Shown: positions 19,287 to 27,836, numbered from the stretch's first letter. The stretch is DNA of 64,000 nt from Serinicoccus kebangsaanensis (GCF_008919445.1 NZ_VSLG01000001.1:326421-390420), one strand, 5' to 3'. The notes: generated from the letters alone by a model not told the origin. Numbers and translations are program-made.

Positions 19287-19982
19287 ATGCCACTCAGCCT
19301 CATCACCGGAGCCACCGCAGGCCTCGGGCGCGCGCTCGCCGTCGCCCTGGACGATGCCGGGCACGACCTCGTCCTCGACGGTCGCGACCCCGCACGCCTG
19401 GACGAGCTGCGGGCGGACCTCCCGCGGGCCACCGTCATCGGTGGCGACGTCACGGACCCCGAGCACCGTCAGGCGCTCGTGGACGCCGTCGGCGGGCGCG
19501 GGCTGGACCTGCTGGTGCACAACGCCAGCACCCTGGGCCGGTCACCCCTCCCCCACCTGGCCCAGCTCGACCACACCACCCTGCGGGCCGTGCTCGAGGT
19601 CAACCTGGTCGCCCCGCACGCCCTCACCACCGCTGTGCTGGACCAGCTGCAGCGGGCCGGTGGGACGGTCCTCACCCTCTCCTCGGACGCCGCCGTCGAG
19701 CACTACGAGAGCTGGGGCGGCTACGGCGCGAGCAAGGCCGCCCTGGACCACCTCGCCGGCACGCTGGGCGCCGAGCACCCCGGGCTGCGCGTCTACGCCG
19801 TCGACCCGGGCGACATGCGCACCGCGATGCACCAGGCCGCCTTCCCGAACGAGGACATCTCCGCCCGCCCCCTGCCGGAGGACCTGGCCGTCCCCGGCAT
19901 CCTCGCCCTGCTGCGGGACCGGCCGGACAGCGGCCGCTACCGCGCCGCCGAGCTGATCGCCGAGAGCGAGGTCCGGGCATGA
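19287..19982 (+). CDS. Short-chain dehydrogenase/reductase
   Basis: The ATG at 19287 follows GAAAGGA by six bases and gives 231 residues. TGATAGLG is the nucleotide-binding turn, HNAS the structural motif, and Ser (LSSDAA) with YGASK the catalytic set of classical SDRs. It reduces or oxidises a carbonyl or alcohol with NAD(P)H; the substrate is unknown. It starts 30 bases after the candidate SoxR box and its stop overlaps the start of the QueA-like gene, so redox-cycling signals probably induce both. Confidence 0.87.
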   Translation: MPLSLITGATAGLGRALAVALDDAGHDLVLDGRDPARLDELRADLPRATVIGGDVTDPEHRQALVDAVGGRGLDLLVHNASTLGRSPLPHLAQLDHTTLRAVLEVNLVAPHALTTAVLDQLQRAGGTVLTLSSDAAVEHYESWGGYGASKAALDHLAGTLGAEHPGLRVYAVDPGDMRTAMHQAAFPNEDISARPLPEDLAVPGILALLRDRPDSGRYRAAELIAESEVRA

Positions 19983-21076
19983 CGACATCGCACGCCGTCA
20001 CCAGGCTCGCCGAGCGACCGAGCACGACCTTCCACGGGACCGTCCCGACCTTCGCCGGGAGACCCGCCGAGGAGCGCGGTGCGGGACGGGACGCGGTGCG
20101 CCTGCTCGTGGCGCGGCCGAGCGGCATCGAGCACCACGCCTTCGGCGACATCGCGGACCAGCTGGACCCCGGCGACGCGCTCGTGGTCAACACCTCGGCC
20201 ACGGTGGCGGGCGAGATCGACGCCGACCTGTGGCGACCCGGTGGGCCGGAGGTGCAGGCACCGGCGCGTGAGGTGGTGCTGCACGTCGCCAGCCCGCTCG
20301 GTGAGGACGAGTGGGTGGTGGAGCTGCGCACCGCTCCCGACGCCGCCCGCGCGGTCCTCGACGCCACCGAGGGTGACCGCGTGCGGGCCGACGGCTTCGC
20401 GCTCACCCTGCTGGGGGCATACCCGCACCACGGCTCGCCGACGGCGACGGGCAACCGGCTCTGGCGAGCCCGCGCGGAGGGCGACGTCCGGGGCGTCCTC
20501 GACCGGGCCGGCCGGCCGATCGCCTACGGCTACCTCGAGCGGCCCTGGCCGCTGTCCACCTACCAGACGGTCTTCTCCACCGTGCCCGGGAGTGCCGAGA
20601 TGGCCTCCGCCGGACGACCCTTCACCCCGGACCTGGCCCTGCGGCTCGTCGCGCACGGAGTCCACCTCGCGCCGGTGGTGCTCCACACCGGCCTGTCCTC
20701 GCAGGAGGCGGGTGAGCCGCCCCAGCCGGAGCGGTTCGAGGTCCCCGCCAGCACCGCCGAGCTGCTCAACCACGTGACACGGGCACGCGGCCGGGTCGTC
20801 GCGGTCGGCACCACCGCCACCCGGGCGGTCGAGTCGGCGGTGATCGACGGCCGGGTGGTCCCGGCCTCCGGCTGGACCGAGCGGGTGATCACGCCCTCGG
20901 ACCCGCCCGCCGTGGTGGGCGGCCTGGTCACCGGGTGGCACGACGACGGTGCCTCGCACCTGCTGCTGGTCGAGGCGGTGGCGGGCGCCCGGCTCGCTCA
21001 GCGTGCCTACGACGCGGCGCTGCGGGAGGGGTATGCCTGGCACGAGTTCGGCGACTCCGCCCTGTTCCTGCCCTGA
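19979..21076 (+). CDS. QueA-like S-adenosylmethionine:tRNA ribosyltransferase-isomerase paralogue
   Basis: This 365-residue protein shares the QueA family blocks PGSAEMASAGRPFT, LHTGLSSQE, VGTTATRAVES and the C-terminal GYAWHEFGDSALFL. QueA adds the epoxycyclopentanediol moiety from SAM to 7-deazaguanine in tRNA during queuosine synthesis. No tgt, queC, queE or queF is nearby. The gene instead sits under a SoxR box with an SDR, so it may have a different acceptor or role. The ATGA overlap with the SDR gene shows coupling. Family assignment is firm, function less so. Confidence 0.8.
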   Translation: MTTSHAVTRLAERPSTTFHGTVPTFAGRPAEERGAGRDAVRLLVARPSGIEHHAFGDIADQLDPGDALVVNTSATVAGEIDADLWRPGGPEVQAPAREVVLHVASPLGEDEWVVELRTAPDAARAVLDATEGDRVRADGFALTLLGAYPHHGSPTATGNRLWRARAEGDVRGVLDRAGRPIAYGYLERPWPLSTYQTVFSTVPGSAEMASAGRPFTPDLALRLVAHGVHLAPVVLHTGLSSQEAGEPPQPERFEVPASTAELLNHVTRARGRVVAVGTTATRAVESAVIDGRVVPASGWTERVITPSDPPAVVGGLVTGWHDDGASHLLLVEAVAGARLAQRAYDAALREGYAWHEFGDSALFLP

Positions 21077-21133
21077 TCCCGCCGTTCACGTGGTGTCTAC
21101 TCTGCGGCCATCCGGCCTCGCTACCGTCGCCCG

Positions 21134-21337
21134 GTGGCCAAGGAGCTGGACTTCATCAAGGGCGTCGACAAGCTGCACGCGTTCTACACCGAGCACGTGC
21201 GGATGCTCGCGCACGCCTACGACCTGAGCGACGAGGACGCGGCGCGGATCCTGGACCGCTTCGACTTCAAGAACGTCTCCCGCTCGATCCTGGCCCGTCC
21301 CCGGGTCGACCTCTTCGAGGTGCCCCCGGAGCTGTAG
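21134..21337 (+). CDS. Small conserved-looking protein of unknown function
   Basis: A GTG at 21134 gives 67 residues. The protein is largely helical, charged and soluble, with no membrane segment and no known motif (a core reads DLSDEDAARILDRFDFKNV). It lies 57 bases after the QueA-like gene and 52 bases before the cyclohydrolase fusion, so it could be the first gene of the following cluster. Codon use fits a real gene. Confidence 0.55.
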   Translation: MAKELDFIKGVDKLHAFYTEHVRMLAHAYDLSDEDAARILDRFDFKNVSRSILARPRVDLFEVPPEL

Positions 21338-21389
21338 CCCTGGCTGCCTCACCGGGGAGAACCCGCGCCGGACTGGCATACTCGGAAGG

Positions 21390-22781
21390 GTGGCCGATGA
21401 CGAACGCACCGCACCGCAGCGGGTCGAGCGGGTGGCCGACACCTGGCTCCCGACGGACCACGGCACCTTCCGGATGACGGCATACCGGGACGACCGGGGC
21501 ACCGACCACGTCGCCCTCAGCCAGGGCGTGAGCGACGACGACGGCCCCGACGCCGACCCGCCCCTGGTGCGGATCCACTCCGAGTGCCTGACCGGCGACG
21601 CGCTGGGATCGCGGCGGTGCGACTGCGGCGAGCAGCTGCAGGCCTCCCTGCACCTGCTGGGGCGGACCGGACGGGGCGTGGTGATCTACGTGCGGGACCA
21701 CGAGGGTCGTGCCATCGGCCTCGGCGAGAAGCTGCGCGCCTACGCCCTGCAGGACCGCGGCGCGGACACCGTCGACGCCAATCTCGCCCTCGGTCACCCG
21801 GCGGACGCCCGCACCTACGCCCACTGCGCCGCCATGCTGCTCGACCTGGGTGTCGACCGGGTCCGCCTGCTCTCGTCCAACCCGGCGAAGCAGATCGCGC
21901 TGCGGGCGCTGGGCATCCAGGTGTCCGAACGGATCCCCATCGTCGTCCCCCACCGGGACGAGAATGCCGCCTACCTTGCGACCAAGCGCACCCGGATGGG
22001 CCACGACCGGACCGCCCCGCCCGAGTGGGAGGAGCTGCTGGCCGGGAGGGTGCCGGCGACCGGGGTGCTGGCGCAGCGCTACGGCGACCTGGCCCAGGGC
22101 GAGGGTCCCCTCGTGGTGGCCCAGCTCGGTCAGAGCCTGGACGGCTTCATCGCGACCCGGACGGGCGACGCGACCTTCGTCACCGGCGAGCTGGACCGCG
22201 AGCACCTGCACCGGCTGCGTGCCCTGGTCGACGCGGTCGTCGTGGGTGGCGCGACGGTCGCCTGCGACGACCCGCGGCTCACCGTCCGGGCGGTGACCGG
22301 CCGGCACCCCACCAGGGTGGTCCTGGACCCGCGGGGGGTCACCCCCCGGACGGCCTCGGTGCTGACCGACGGCGCCGCCCCGACCCTCTGGGTCGTGGGG
22401 CCGGAGGTCGAGGCCGGAGCGCCCGGCGACCACGTCGACGTGGTCCGCTGGCCGACGGACGGGCCGATGGACCCCCGGGCGGTGGTCGACCTGCTGGCCG
22501 CCCGGGACCTGCGCCGTGTCCTCGTCGAGGGCGGAGGGCGGCTGGTCTCGGCCTTCGTCCGCGCCGAGGTCGTGCACCGGCTCTACCTCACCACCGCCCC
22601 GGTGCTCATCGGCGACGGGGTCCCCGGGCTGCGCGTCGAGGGCCAGGACCGGCTGACCGACGCGCTGCGCCCGCCGGCCCGGCGCTACCAGCTCGGGGAG
22701 GACGTCGTCACCGAGCTCGAGCTCACGCCCCGCCCCGCCACCTGCTCGACCCTGGCCGCCGACGTCCCCGACGCGAGCTGA
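21390..22781 (+). CDS. GTP cyclohydrolase II fused to RibD-type pyrimidine reductase
   Basis: GTG 21390 gives 463 residues. Residues about 20-210 are GTP cyclohydrolase II: zinc ligands in SECLTGDALGSRRCDCGEQL, then KLRAYALQDRGADTVDAN and SSNPAKQIALRALGI. Residues about 240-445 are the RibD C-terminal reductase (SLDGFIATRTGD, DAVVVGGATVACDDPRLTVR, VEGGGRLVSAF). In riboflavin synthesis these carry out GTP ring opening and ribose-chain reduction. The deaminase domain of RibD and the DHBP synthase domain of many RibA proteins are both missing, and no ribE or ribH is near. The context points to a specialised pyrimidine or pteridine product rather than riboflavin. It starts a packed plus-strand cluster. 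Confidence 0.88.
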   Translation: MADDERTAPQRVERVADTWLPTDHGTFRMTAYRDDRGTDHVALSQGVSDDDGPDADPPLVRIHSECLTGDALGSRRCDCGEQLQASLHLLGRTGRGVVIYVRDHEGRAIGLGEKLRAYALQDRGADTVDANLALGHPADARTYAHCAAMLLDLGVDRVRLLSSNPAKQIALRALGIQVSERIPIVVPHRDENAAYLATKRTRMGHDRTAPPEWEELLAGRVPATGVLAQRYGDLAQGEGPLVVAQLGQSLDGFIATRTGDATFVTGELDREHLHRLRALVDAVVVGGATVACDDPRLTVRAVTGRHPTRVVLDPRGVTPRTASVLTDGAAPTLWVVGPEVEAGAPGDHVDVVRWPTDGPMDPRAVVDLLAARDLRRVLVEGGGRLVSAFVRAEVVHRLYLTTAPVLIGDGVPGLRVEGQDRLTDALRPPARRYQLGEDVVTELELTPRPATCSTLAADVPDAS

Positions 22782-22808
22782 CGTCGGCGCAGCACCGAGG
22801 ATGACCGC

Positions 22809-23534
22809 ATGAGGCCAGCACCCCCGGTGGACCGCGCGGGAGCACGCCCCGTGGGCTTCGGCGCGGTGGAGGGCGCCGTCGTCCTGACCCCTCTCGTCCT
22901 CGCCCTCGCCCTGGTCCTGCTGGTCGCGCCCTCTCCGGCGGTCGGTGCCGCGGCGGTCGCCGCGTCCCTCGTGGTGCCGGCCGCGGTCGCGGTCACGCTG
23001 CTGCGTCGCCGGGCGGTCAGCGCACCGGACGCGATCACCCTGGGGCGCGTCGTGCTGACCGGTGCCCTCTCGGCGGCGGCCGTGCTCGTCCTCGCCGACG
23101 AGCTGGCCGAGCGCACCTGGACCGTGGCCGCGGTCGTGGGGCTGGCGCTGCTCATGGACGCCGTGGACGGATGGGTCGCCCGACGCACCAGCAGCGCGAC
23201 GCTGGCGGGTGCGCGTCTGGACATGGAGTCGGATGCGGCGCTGCTCCTCGTGCTGTCCCTCCTCGCCGTCCCCACGGTGAGCTGGTGGGTGCTGGGCATC
23301 GGGGCGATGCGCTACCTGTTCGTCCTGGCCTCGTGGGTGCGTCCGGCCCTGCAGGCGGACCTGACCTACAGCGAGCTGCGTCGGGTCGTCGCGGCGCTGC
23401 AGGGGGTCGCGCTGCTCATCGTCCTCGTGCCGGTCGTGCCCGTCCCGCTGGCGACCGTCGCGGCGGCTCTCGCCCTGGTCGCGCTGGCCGGTTCGTTCGC
23501 CCGGGACGTGGTGGCGCTGGAGGCGAGGACGTGA
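22809..23534 (+). CDS. CDP-alcohol phosphotransferase family membrane protein
   Basis: This 241-residue integral membrane protein has about six hydrophobic segments. The family motif D-x2-D-G-x2-A-R-x8-G-x3-D-x3-D is intact (from DAVDGWVARR to GARLDMESD, about residues 117-139). Such enzymes move a phosphoalcohol from a CDP-linked donor, most often CDP-diacylglycerol, to an acceptor such as glycerol phosphate, inositol or serine. The acceptor cannot be read from sequence. Its stop overlaps the GTG of the dehydrogenase gene, so it belongs to the cluster. Confidence 0.85.
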   Translation: MRPAPPVDRAGARPVGFGAVEGAVVLTPLVLALALVLLVAPSPAVGAAAVAASLVVPAAVAVTLLRRRAVSAPDAITLGRVVLTGALSAAAVLVLADELAERTWTVAAVVGLALLMDAVDGWVARRTSSATLAGARLDMESDAALLLVLSLLAVPTVSWWVLGIGAMRYLFVLASWVRPALQADLTYSELRRVVAALQGVALLIVLVPVVPVPLATVAAALALVALAGSFARDVVALEART

Positions 23535-24556
23535 GCGCCGACGCTGCGACGGCGCTCGCCTACTGGGCCACCGGGCCGGGGTCGGGCGAGCTGCGCACCG
23601 AGACCCTGCCCGAGCCCGGGCCGGACGAGGCCCTCGTCCGCACCGTGGTGAGCGGCGTGAGCAGGGGCACCGAGATGCTCGTGCGGCGAGGGGGTGTCCC
23701 GGCGTCGCAGGTGGACCGGATGCGGGCGCCCTTCCAGTCGGGCACCTTCCCCTTCCCGGTGAAGTACGGCTACCTGTCGGTCGGCGTGGTCGAGCGCGGC
23801 CCGGACGACTGGCTGGGCGCGCGCGTGTTCTGCCTGCACCCGCACCAGGACCTGTATGTCGTGCCCGTGAGCGCCCTGGCCCGGGTCCCCGACGACGTCC
23901 CTTCCGGAAGGGCGGTGCTCGCCGGGACCGCGGAGACCGCCCTCAACGCGCTCTGGGACGCACCGCCCTGTGCTGGCGACCGCATCGCCGTGGTGGGTGG
24001 CGGGCTGGTCGGGGGCGCCGTCGCCCTCTTGCTCGGCCGCTTCCCGCTGGCCCGGCTGCAAGTGGTGGAGGACGACCCTGAGCGGCGGGCGCAGCTGGCC
24101 GCCGTGGGTCTGGACGCGGTGCCGCCCCCGGAGGCGCTCCCCGACTGCGACCTGGTCTTCCACGCCTCGGCCAGCGAGCCGGGCCTCGCCCTGGCACTGT
24201 CGATCGCCGGTGACGACGGCACGGTCGTGGAGCTGTCCTGGTTCGGGTCGCCGTCGCCGCGCGTGCCCCTCGGTGAGGACTTCCACGCGAGACGGCTGAG
24301 CCTGACGGCGAGCCAGGTCTCCCGCGTCGGCGCCGCCCGGCGGAGCCGCCGGGACACCGCCTCCAGGCTCCGGACCGCCCTGGAGCTCCTCGCCGACCCC
24401 GCCTTCGACATACTCCTCGGGGCCGAGCATCCGTTCGGCGACATCACCGCCGTGTTCGACGACCTGGACCACCACCGGGCACCAGCCGGGTGCCCCGTCC
24501 TGACCTATCCACAGCCGACTCCGCCGGCCGGACCTGACCGGCCGCACCACACCTGA
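23531..24556 (+). CDS. Medium-chain dehydrogenase/reductase (alcohol dehydrogenase-like)
   Basis: GTG 23531 overlaps the previous stop and gives 341 residues. The N-terminal GroES-like domain contains VSRGTEMLVRRG, and the Rossmann turn is VVGGGLVGGAVALLLG near residue 155. The usual catalytic-zinc ligands and structural-zinc cysteine lobe of alcohol dehydrogenases are not evident, so it may be a zinc-independent member, similar in outline to BchC-type enzymes. It would oxidise or reduce an alcohol on the cluster's product. The next gene starts 15 bases later. Confidence 0.75.
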   Translation: MSADAATALAYWATGPGSGELRTETLPEPGPDEALVRTVVSGVSRGTEMLVRRGGVPASQVDRMRAPFQSGTFPFPVKYGYLSVGVVERGPDDWLGARVFCLHPHQDLYVVPVSALARVPDDVPSGRAVLAGTAETALNALWDAPPCAGDRIAVVGGGLVGGAVALLLGRFPLARLQVVEDDPERRAQLAAVGLDAVPPPEALPDCDLVFHASASEPGLALALSIAGDDGTVVELSWFGSPSPRVPLGEDFHARRLSLTASQVSRVGAARRSRRDTASRLRTALELLADPAFDILLGAEHPFGDITAVFDDLDHHRAPAGCPVLTYPQPTPPAGPDRPHHT

Positions 24557-24571
24557 CTCCGAAGGAGCCCC

Positions 24572-24952
24572 ATGTTCGGACTCACCGTCCGCGATCACGT
24601 CATGGTCGCCCACAGCCTGCCCGATCCCTTCTTCGGTCCGGCGCAGGCGCTGCACGGCGCGACCTACGTGATCGAGGCCACCTGGCGCCGACGGGAGCTC
24701 GACTCCCACGGCGTGGTCGTGGACATCGGGGCGGCGGGGCAGAGCCTGTCCGAGGTGCTGGAGTCGCTGCGCTACACCAACCTGGACGACCACCCCGCCT
24801 TCGCCGACCGGCTCAGCACCACCGAGGCCGTGGCGGCGCACGTGGCCCACGCGCTGGCCGAGCGCGACGACACCGGGATCGACGGGATCGGCGTGGTGGT
24901 GCGGGAGCACCCCGACGCGTGGGTGACCTATGACCTCGACCTCCGGACCTGA
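24572..24952 (+). CDS. Pyruvoyl-tetrahydropterin synthase/QueD homologue with altered active site
   Basis: The protein has 126 residues, with GAAGGAG well placed upstream of ATG 24572. The fold is shown by VMVAHSL, LHGATYVIEA, VVVDIG, YTNLDDHP, STTEAVA and the pterin-anchoring glutamate in VVREHPDAW (Glu112). Family enzymes bind zinc through three histidines, here matched by His14 and His28, but the third is replaced by Ala30. The catalytic cysteine position four residues before His28 is Ala24. Substrate-ring recognition therefore seems kept while the normal chemistry is lost or changed. Its end overlaps the glycosyltransferase gene by 23 bases. Confidence 0.82.
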   Translation: MFGLTVRDHVMVAHSLPDPFFGPAQALHGATYVIEATWRRRELDSHGVVVDIGAAGQSLSEVLESLRYTNLDDHPAFADRLSTTEAVAAHVAHALAERDDTGIDGIGVVVREHPDAWVTYDLDLRT

Positions 24953-26000
24953 GCGCGGCCCGTCTCGTGCCATCCTCGTGCCCGGTGACCTCGTCGGGCC
25001 GAGCGGCGGCAACCGCTACAACGCCCGCGTGCTGGCCGAGCTGGCCGCGATGGGGGTGGCGGTCGTCGAGGAGCGGATCCCCGGCGACTGGCCGCGAGCG
25101 ACGGAGGACGACCGGCGCGCCCTGGACCAGGCGCTGACGAGGCACGGCGACGTCGTGGTGGACGGGCTCATCGGGTCGGCTGCACCGGCCGAGCTCGCCT
25201 CGGCCCGCGCACGCGGCGTCCGAGTCCACGTGCTGGTGCACCTGCCGCTCCCCGTCGAGAACGGGGCAGGGGCCCGGGAGCAGGCCCGGATCTCGGCCTC
25301 CGAGCACGAGGCGCTGCGCGTCGCTGACACCGTGGTCGCGACGAGCAGGTGGGCGCGCGAGGATCTGGCGCGCCGGTACGACCTCCGCCACGTGCACGCC
25401 GTGCCCCCAGGCGTGGACGTCGCGCCGGTGTCCCGCGGCAGCAGCCCACCTCACCTGCTCTTCGTCGGGGCCCTCACCCGGCGGAAGAACCCCCTCGCCC
25501 TCGTCGACGCACTCGCAGGAGTCCGCGACCGCTCCTGGACCGCGTCACTCGTCGGGCCGGCCGGCGCCGACCGGGCCTACGTCGACGCCGTCCGCGACGC
25601 AGCGGCCGCCCTGAGGGAGCGGGTCCGGGTGCTCGGCACCCGCAGCGACGGCGAGCTCGAAGCGGTGTGGCGCACCGCCGATCTGCTCGTCCTCCCCTCG
25701 ACGGCCGAGACCTACGGCATGGTGGTGAGCGAGGCGTTGGCCCACGGTGTCCCCGGGGTCGTCGCGAGCGGAACCGGGGCGGTGGAGGCCCTCCGCGGCT
25801 CGGGCGAGCGGGACGGGCTGCCCGACGCCGGTGCGGTGGTGGACATCGACCTGCCGGCAGCGTGGGGCGAGGCCCTCGGACGGTGGCTCGACCACCCTGA
25901 CCTGCGCGGACGGTGGCGGGCGGCGGCCCTGGACCACCGGGCTAGACTGCGACGATGGGGCACGGCCGCGAGCGAGTTCCGGGCGGTGCTGGGGTGGTAG
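24930..26000 (+). CDS. GT4-type glycosyltransferase
   Basis: This 356-residue GT-B protein overlaps the preceding gene. The N-terminal acceptor domain contains GGNRYNARVLAEL, and the C-terminal donor domain contains FVGALTRRKNPLALVDAL and the E-x7-E motif of retaining GT4 enzymes (AETYGMVVSEA, near residue 255). It should move a sugar from a nucleotide donor to an acceptor made in this cluster. It has no membrane segment and probably works at the inner face of the membrane. It overlaps the methyltransferase gene. Confidence 0.85.
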   Translation: MTSTSGPERGPSRAILVPGDLVGPSGGNRYNARVLAELAAMGVAVVEERIPGDWPRATEDDRRALDQALTRHGDVVVDGLIGSAAPAELASARARGVRVHVLVHLPLPVENGAGAREQARISASEHEALRVADTVVATSRWAREDLARRYDLRHVHAVPPGVDVAPVSRGSSPPHLLFVGALTRRKNPLALVDALAGVRDRSWTASLVGPAGADRAYVDAVRDAAAALRERVRVLGTRSDGELEAVWRTADLLVLPSTAETYGMVVSEALAHGVPGVVASGTGAVEALRGSGERDGLPDAGAVVDIDLPAAWGEALGRWLDHPDLRGRWRAAALDHRARLRRWGTAASEFRAVLGW

Positions 26001-26833
26001 CCCGTCCGGTCGCGCCCGAGTGGCTGGCTCTGCGACGGGCCGCCGACCACCAGGCCCGCGCGGGGGCGCAGGGCCTGCTGGACGAGCTCACCGGGCACCT
26101 GAGGGACCGGGACGAGCTCCTCGTCGTCGACGTCGGCGCGGGCACCGGCTCGAACCAGGCCTGGCTGGCCCCTCGCCTGCCCGGACCACAGCACTGGATC
26201 CTCGTCGACCACGACCCCGCCCTCCTGGGGTCGGTCGAGGCCGACGGCGTCTCCGGGGAGATCGAGACCGAGCGTGCGGTCGCGACGGTGGGCGACCTCG
26301 CTGAGGTGCTGCCTCCCGACCGCGACGTGGTGCTGACCTGCGCGGCCCTGCTGGACCTGCTCCGGCCCGCCGAGCTCGACGCGCTCGCCGAGGTGATCGC
26401 CCCGGCCGGTCGACCCGGCGTCCCGGCGCTGCTCAGCCTCACCGTCACCGGGGAGGTCGCGCTCGACCCCGGGCACCCCGACGACGCGACGGTCGCGGCC
26501 GCCTTCGACGCCCATCAGCGACGCGACGGCCTGCTCGGCCCTGATGCGGCGACCACCATGGCGGCGGCGCTCCGACGTCGCGGGGCCCACGTCGAGCTGG
26601 CCGCGACCGACTGGGTCCTCGGCCCCGCCGATGAGGTCCTGCTCCGCCGCTACCTCGACGACCGTGCGGCGGTCGTCGTCGAGGAGCGTCCTGACCTGGA
26701 CTCCCTCGCGCGCGCCTGGCGTGCCGAGCGCGAGTGGCAGCTGCAGGCCGGTGCGCTCACCGTGCGCGTCGGGCACGTGGACCTGCTCAGTCTGCCGTCG
26801 GACGCCCCGCAGCAGACCCGGACGGGCCGGTGA
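25994..26833 (+). CDS. Class I SAM-dependent methyltransferase
   Basis: I place the start at GTG 25994, which overlaps the glycosyltransferase stop; an ATG at 25955 is possible but has no ribosome site. The SAM motif I is VVDVGAGTGSN, followed by an acidic motif II (ILVDHDPALL) and LTCAALLDLL. The protein has about 279 residues and no membrane segment. It should methylate an O, N or C atom of the cluster's product. It ends inside the start of the flippase-like gene. Confidence 0.8.
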   Translation: MVARPVAPEWLALRRAADHQARAGAQGLLDELTGHLRDRDELLVVDVGAGTGSNQAWLAPRLPGPQHWILVDHDPALLGSVEADGVSGEIETERAVATVGDLAEVLPPDRDVVLTCAALLDLLRPAELDALAEVIAPAGRPGVPALLSLTVTGEVALDPGHPDDATVAAAFDAHQRRDGLLGPDAATTMAAALRRRGAHVELAATDWVLGPADEVLLRRYLDDRAAVVVEERPDLDSLARAWRAEREWQLQAGALTVRVGHVDLLSLPSDAPQQTRTGR

Positions 26834-27816
26834 CCCCGCCTCACGACGGTGGCGGGTCGGCACCCGGTCGGACCCGCCTGGTGGTCCTCGCGACCCTGCA
26901 GGTCCTGGTCACGGTGGTGGTGCTCGGCCTCATCGTCTCCCAGTGGGGCCTGAGGCCCTTCACGACGGCGGCTCGGTCGCTGCCGTGGTGGGCCATCGCC
27001 CTCGGCATCCTGCTCGGCGCCGTGGGGGTGCTCGCCCAGGCGTTGCGCTGGCGGCTGGTGGCGCGGCACCACCACATCCGTATGCCGGTGGGCCCGGCGC
27101 TCGCCCGGTGCTGGCAGGCGGCCTTCCTCAACAGCCTGCTGCCCGGAGGACTCGCCGGCGACGTGCTGCGGGCCGCCGACGACAGCAGTGACGCCGAGGT
27201 GAGCGCCGGTCGGCGCGCCCTCGCCAGCGGATTCGCCGCGGTCACCGCGGAGCGTCTCGCGGGCACCACGGTGGTCTTCGCGGCGGCGGCGGTGGCTCTG
27301 GTGCCCCTGGCCTCGCTCGCCGCGCTCGCCTGCCTGGTCGTCGCGGTGGTCACCGCCGTGGTGGCGTGGCGCTGGCTCCGTGTCCTGCCCCGGGTGGACC
27401 TGGGCGCGGTGGTGCTGCTGTCGGTCGCGGGGTGGGCGGCCTTCGTCGGGATGTTCGTCCTCGCCGTGGCGGTGGTGGCACCGGAGGTCGACCCGACCCT
27501 GGCCCCAGGTGTCGCGGCGGTCTCCATCGCGGGCATGTCGGTGCCGATCGCCGTGGGCGGGTGGGGCACCCGGGAGGCGGCCGCCGGCTGGATCTTCACC
27601 GTGGTCGGCCTCGACGCCGGGACCGGCGTCACCGTGTCCATCGGCTACGGCATCATGGCCCTGCTCTCCACGCTCCCCGGCGCCGTGGTGCTCGCCGTGC
27701 GGCTGGCTCCGCGCGTGCGTGCGGCGGGCGATGCCCGGGGCCGGCGCCGGGCTCGGGCGGACACCCACCAGGGCACCGACGACCTCGCCGGAGGCGACCG
27801 CACGCACCGCAGGTGA
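26830..27816 (+). CDS. Flippase-like membrane protein (LPG-synthase transmembrane family)
   Basis: GTG 26830 overlaps the previous TGA and gives 328 residues with about eight transmembrane helices. The family blocks NSLLPGGLAGDVLRA and VGGWGTREAAAGW are present. This family (lysylphosphatidylglycerol-synthase transmembrane domain, UPF0104) includes lipid flippases that often accompany glycosyltransferases. There is no C-terminal aminoacyl-transferase domain. As the last gene of the cluster, it may translocate a glycolipid or lipid-linked product. The basic, hydrophilic tail is cytoplasmic. Confidence 0.82.
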   Translation: MTPPHDGGGSAPGRTRLVVLATLQVLVTVVVLGLIVSQWGLRPFTTAARSLPWWAIALGILLGAVGVLAQALRWRLVARHHHIRMPVGPALARCWQAAFLNSLLPGGLAGDVLRAADDSSDAEVSAGRRALASGFAAVTAERLAGTTVVFAAAAVALVPLASLAALACLVVAVVTAVVAWRWLRVLPRVDLGAVVLLSVAGWAAFVGMFVLAVAVVAPEVDPTLAPGVAAVSIAGMSVPIAVGGWGTREAAAGWIFTVVGLDAGTGVTVSIGYGIMALLSTLPGAVVLAVRLAPRVRAAGDARGRRRARADTHQGTDDLAGGDRTHRR

Positions 27817-27836
27817 GCCCACGGCCCGCCCCGCGG

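Noticed and set aside
21390-24952. Riboflavin or queuosine operon
   Set aside because: No ribE, ribH, deaminase, queC or queE is present, and the PTPS homologue lacks catalytic residues; sugar- and lipid-linked enzymes point elsewhere.
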